NCBI GenBank assembly: GCA_023451735.1
Contig: JAEXYH010000023.1
Span: forward strand, 1-26,205
Reading direction: 5' to 3'
Length of the DNA stretch: 26,205 bases
From: Pseudomonadota bacterium
GTDB lineage: Bacteria > Pseudomonadota > Alphaproteobacteria > Rhizobiales > Rhizobiaceae
Positions 23,036 through 26,205 of the stretch are shown here, piece after piece (position 1 is the first letter of the stretch; each line of letters begins with the position of its first letter). Under the pieces are notes generated by a model. The model ran no database searches and was not told where the DNA came from. It worked only from the letters and a program-made list of their open reading frames with translations. The translations under genes and the position numbers were made by a program.

Positions 23036-24337
23036 TCAGGCGCCGGTGACGCGCCAGATGACGTCGCCCACATCGTCTGCCATTAACACTGCGCCATCGG
23101 CGGCCAGCGCCACCCCGACGGGACGGCCGTAGGAATATTTCTCGTCCGACGACAGGAAGTCGGTGAGGATTTCGCGGGGCATTCCGACGGGTTTGCCTTT
23201 CTCGAAAGCGACGAAGGCCAGCTTGTAGCCTGAAAGCTTGGAGCGGTTCCACGATCCGTGCTGGCCGATGGCCATGCCTGCCGGAAAGCCCGGCAGCGTT
23301 CCTTTCGGGAGCCAGCAGAGCCCGAGCGAAGCCGTATGCCCGCCCAATGCATAATCGGGCTGCAGCGCCGAGGCCACCTTGGCGGCATCCTGCGGCACGC
23401 GGTCGTCCACCACCCGGTCCCAATAGCAGTAAGGCCAACCATAGAAGCCGCCGTCGCGCACCGATGTCAGGTAATCGGGTGGTGTCTCGTCGCCCAGACC
23501 GTCACGCTCATTGACAACCGTCCAGAGCATGCCCTCCTCGGGTTCCCAGGCCATTCCGACCGGATTGCGCAGGCCGCCGGCAAACATGCGCGATTGCCCT
23601 GTCTGGACGTCATATTCAAAAATGCAGGCGCGGTTTTCTTCCGCCGCCATGCCACTGTCACCGATGTTGCTCAGCGATCCTACGGCGACGTACAGCCGGG
23701 TGCCGTCCTTGCTGGCAATCAGGTTGCGCGTCCAGTGTCCGCCGGGGATCAGATCCATCAGCTTTCTGGCCGGCCCGGTGATCTTTGTTGCGCCCGGTTC
23801 GTAAGGGTAAGCAAGCAGTGCGTCGCTTGCACCGACGTAAAGCGTTTCGCCGACAAGCGCGATACCGAAGGGCTGCCGCACATTCTCGATATAAGGGTAG
23901 CTTTCCTCGGCCACCCCGTCACCGTCGGCATCGCGTAGCAGTGTCACGCGGTTGGGGCTGGTGCCGGAAGCGCGCGCCCGCTGCATCGTCGCCTGCATCG
24001 CGTGGTCGAAGAGGGAGCGCGGATTTCCGGTCTCGCCCATCGATTCCGCCACCAGCACATCGCCATTGGGCAGAACATGCATGTTGCGGGGATGCACAAG
24101 CCCACGCGCGAAGGCATTGACCTTGAGCCCGGCAGCAGCCGTCGGCTTGTGGTCACCCTCCCAGCCCTTCGCCGTCGGCATCTTCAACGTCGGCATCATG
24201 CCCTGCGGCTTGGCGGCTGGAATGGCCGGCGTCATGCCGTAAACCGGTTGTTTCGGCACATCCCCCGAGTGGCGAATGGCAACGGTACCTTTGCCGACAA
24301 GAGCGACAAAGCGGGCGAAGAGGGTAGGCTCGGCCAT
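23036..24337 (-). CDS. Sorbosone/glucose dehydrogenase-like beta-propeller (PQQ-dependent sugar dehydrogenase family)
   Basis: A 433-residue protein of the soluble glucose/sorbosone dehydrogenase (GSDH) six-bladed propeller family. Typical features are HPRNMHVLPNGDVLVAES near residue 82, the Asp-rich loop DADGDGVAEE, GGLRNPVGMAWEPEEGMLW near 255, YGWPYCYW near 304 and a final blade with GRPVGVALAADGAVLMADD. Family members oxidise sugars using PQQ and act in the periplasm. No classical signal peptide is visible at the N-terminus, so export is uncertain; cofactor ligands could not be confirmed by eye. GGAGG is 7 bases before the ATG at 24337. It is a single-gene unit between groEL and the Arg-rich protein gene. 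Confidence 0.88.
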   Translation of the reverse strand: MAEPTLFARFVALVGKGTVAIRHSGDVPKQPVYGMTPAIPAAKPQGMMPTLKMPTAKGWEGDHKPTAAAGLKVNAFARGLVHPRNMHVLPNGDVLVAESMGETGNPRSLFDHAMQATMQRARASGTSPNRVTLLRDADGDGVAEESYPYIENVRQPFGIALVGETLYVGASDALLAYPYEPGATKITGPARKLMDLIPGGHWTRNLIASKDGTRLYVAVGSLSNIGDSGMAAEENRACIFEYDVQTGQSRMFAGGLRNPVGMAWEPEEGMLWTVVNERDGLGDETPPDYLTSVRDGGFYGWPYCYWDRVVDDRVPQDAAKVASALQPDYALGGHTASLGLCWLPKGTLPGFPAGMAIGQHGSWNRSKLSGYKLAFVAFEKGKPVGMPREILTDFLSSDEKYSYGRPVGVALAADGAVLMADDVGDVIWRVTGA

Positions 24338-24521
24338 TTGTTGCCTCCGAAAGCAGGGGGAAAGTGAGGAGAGAGCTGGAGGCTAAAGCCTTTGTGCGAT
24401 CAGCACCAGAGGGCGCCGCCAGAAATTACCGAGAAAGCGGAGATGCCGGGGCTGTTGGGGGACGAATATCCTTCATCGCACAACGAGATACGCATCGAAC
24501 AGACTGCGCCAGCCAAGCAAC

Positions 24522-24550
24522 GAAAAAGGGCGACCTTGCGGCCGCCCTTT
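24522..24550 (-). terminator. Rho-independent terminator of groEL
   Basis: On the minus strand AAAGGGCG and CGCCCTTT (24550-24525) form an 8-bp stem followed by TT and CG; the T-run is five long including stem bases. It lies 46 bases after the groEL stop and is nearly the same stem as the one at 22839. Confidence 0.85.
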
Positions 24551-24595
24551 CCCAAACACTGAACCGGATGGCTCAGATGTGAAGACCTTTCGGTC

Positions 24596-26205
24596 TTACA
24601 TCATGTCCATGCCGCCCATTCCGCCCATGCCGCCAGGCATGCCGGCCGGAGCGTCCTTCTTCGGCAGCTCGGCAATCATGGCTTCCGTGGTGATCAGCAG
24701 CGAAGCAACCGAAGCTGCATTCTGCAGAGCCGTACGGACAACCTTGACCGGGTCGACGATGCCCATGGCGATCATATCGCCATATTCAGACGTCTGGGCG
24801 TTGTAGCCATAGTTGTCTTCGTTCTTTTCGAGGATCTTGCCGACCACGATCGAAGCTTCGTCACCAGCGTTCTCGGAGATCTGGCGAACCAGGGACTGCA
24901 GAGCGCGGCGGATGATGTTGATGCCAGCTTCCTGGTCATCATTTTCACCCTTGGCGGTGATCTTGGAAGCCGAACGGAGCAGGGCAACGCCGCCGCCCGG
25001 TACGATGCCTTCCTGAACGGCCGCGCGGGTCGCGTTCAGAGCGTCGTCGATGCGGTCCTTGCGTTCCTTGACTTCGATTTCGGTCGAGCCGCCGACGCGG
25101 ATGACGGCAACGCCGCCAGCGAGCTTGGCAAGACGTTCCTGCAGCTTTTCGCGGTCGTAGTCCGAAGTGGTTTCTTCGATCTGCGCCTTGATCTGGGCGA
25201 CCCGGCCTTCGATGTCAGCCTTCTGGCCGGCGCCGTCGACGATCGTCGTGTTTTCCTTGGAGATCGAAACCTTCTTGGAACGGCCGAGCATGTCGAGGGT
25301 GACGTTTTCGAGCTTGATGCCGAGGTCTTCGGAAATGACGGTGCCGCCCGTGAGGATGGCGATGTCTTCCAGCATGGCCTTGCGGCGATCGCCGAAGCCC
25401 GGAGCCTTGACGGCAGCGATCTTCAGGCCGCCACGCAGCTTGTTGACGACGAGGGTCGCAAGAGCTTCGCCTTCGACGTCTTCAGCGATGATGACGAGCG
25501 GCTTGCCGGTCTGAACGACGGCTTCCAGAACCGGAAGCATCGCCTGCAGGTTCGACAGCTTCTTCTCGTGAAGGAGAATGTAAGCGTCGTCGAGATCGGC
25601 GATCATCTTTTCCGGGTTGGTCACGAAGTAAGGCGACAGGTAACCGCGGTCGAACTGCATGCCTTCGACGACTTCGAGTTCGGTTTCAGCGGTCTTGGCT
25701 TCTTCGACGGTGATGACGCCTTCGTTGCCAACCTTCTGCATGGCTTCGGCAATGTCTGCACCAACCTGCTTGTCGCCGTTGGCGGAGATCGTGCCGACCT
25801 GGGCAACTTCAGCCGAGGTAGAGATCTTCTTTGCCTTGGCCTGCAGGTCCTTGACGACTTCTGCAACGGCCAGATCAACGCCGCGCTTCAGGTCCATCGG
25901 GTTCATGCCGGCAGCAACGGCCTTGGCGCCTTCGCGAACGATCGCGCGGGCCAGAACGGTTGCCGTCGTGGTGCCGTCGCCGGCGATGTCGTTGGTCTTC
26001 GAAGCAACTTCGCGGACCATCTGGGCGCCCATGTTTTCGAACTTGTCTTCCAGTTCGATTTCCTTGGCAACCGATACACCGTCCTTGGTGATGCGCGGAG
26101 CGCCGAAGGACTTGTCGATAACGACGTTACGACCCTTCGGGCCGAGGGTTACCTGCACTGCGTCAGCGAGGATGTCGACGCCGCGCAGCATCTTTTCGCG
26201 CGCAG
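24596..26205 (-). CDS. groL: Chaperonin GroEL (partial, N-terminal codons beyond window)
   Basis: The 60-kDa chaperonin subunit, which forms double heptameric rings that fold proteins with GroES and ATP. 535 codons plus a partial one are visible. The first in-frame ATG at 26191 is an internal Met (EKMLRGVDILADAVQVTLGP), near residue 16 in the family; ARE-K upstream continues to the edge, so about 11 residues are missing. Conserved ATP-site segments VTLGPKGRNV and NDIAGDGTTTATVLA are present, as are the apical domain and EGIVPGGGVALLR. The C-terminus is the Gly-Met-rich tail GMPGGMGGMGGMDMM. The frame is intact. groES would be expected upstream, outside the window. Confidence 0.97.
   Translation of the reverse strand, partial: AREKMLRGVDILADAVQVTLGPKGRNVVIDKSFGAPRITKDGVSVAKEIELEDKFENMGAQMVREVASKTNDIAGDGTTTATVLARAIVREGAKAVAAGMNPMDLKRGVDLAVAEVVKDLQAKAKKISTSAEVAQVGTISANGDKQVGADIAEAMQKVGNEGVITVEEAKTAETELEVVEGMQFDRGYLSPYFVTNPEKMIADLDDAYILLHEKKLSNLQAMLPVLEAVVQTGKPLVIIAEDVEGEALATLVVNKLRGGLKIAAVKAPGFGDRRKAMLEDIAILTGGTVISEDLGIKLENVTLDMLGRSKKVSISKENTTIVDGAGQKADIEGRVAQIKAQIEETTSDYDREKLQERLAKLAGGVAVIRVGGSTEIEVKERKDRIDDALNATRAAVQEGIVPGGGVALLRSASKITAKGENDDQEAGINIIRRALQSLVRQISENAGDEASIVVGKILEKNEDNYGYNAQTSEYGDMIAMGIVDPVKVVRTALQNAASVASLLITTEAMIAELPKKDAPAGMPGGMGGMGGMDMM

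Overview
The window reads as chromosomal DNA of an alphaproteobacterium of the order Hyphomicrobiales (Rhizobiales), most likely Rhizobiaceae (Rhizobium/Agrobacterium-like). This rests on the high-G+C, rhizobial-style proteins, the hisS-hisZ-hisG block, a GCS2-type glutamate-cysteine ligase beside rsmE, a DUF1127 protein beside a LysR gene, tandem YkuD-type L,D-transpeptidases, and palindromic intergenic repeats of the kind known in rhizobia. No database search was possible, so the genus is not fixed. No rRNA, tRNA, CRISPR array, prophage or insertion sequence was recognised.

Layout. 1-1320: a LysR regulator cut by the left edge, divergent from a DUF1127 gene with a clear terminator. 1387-5661 (minus strand): pit (phosphate transporter), rsmE and gshA, with palindromic repeats on both sides of gshA. 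5769-6314: a Nudix hydrolase. 6580-11385 (plus strand): a glycolate oxidase cluster, glcD-glcE-glcF, interrupted by a palindromic repeat between glcD and glcE and by an AT-richer PD-(D/E)XK-nuclease-like gene between glcE and glcF. 11425-13149 (minus): two L,D-transpeptidases. 13502-14125: tag (3-methyladenine DNA glycosylase I). 14138-15802 (minus): a HAD phosphatase-like protein and a DUF305 / Cys-His-rich secreted pair that looks metal (copper) related. 15978-17210 (minus): a ribbon-helix-helix antitoxin, a frameshifted RelE-type toxin and a methyltransferase-like protein. 17356-21328 (plus): hisS, hisZ, hisG and a SAM methyltransferase. 21407-21853 (minus): a DoxX-family membrane protein. 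22493-22813: a secreted, arginine-rich small protein. 23036-24337 (minus): a sorbosone/glucose dehydrogenase-like beta-propeller. 24596-26205 (minus): groEL, with its first codons beyond the window.

How the genes work together. GlcD, GlcE and GlcF together form the membrane-associated enzyme oxidising glycolate to glyoxylate. HisZ and HisG form the two-subunit ATP phosphoribosyltransferase that opens histidine synthesis, and HisS charges tRNA-His with the product. Most of the window is conserved housekeeping. The parts that deserve attention are the nuclease-like insertion in the glc cluster, the broken toxin gene with its coupled downstream gene, the apparently leaderless promoter of the metal-related pair, and the repeat-containing small secreted protein. 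I did not find a clearly new multi-gene system.
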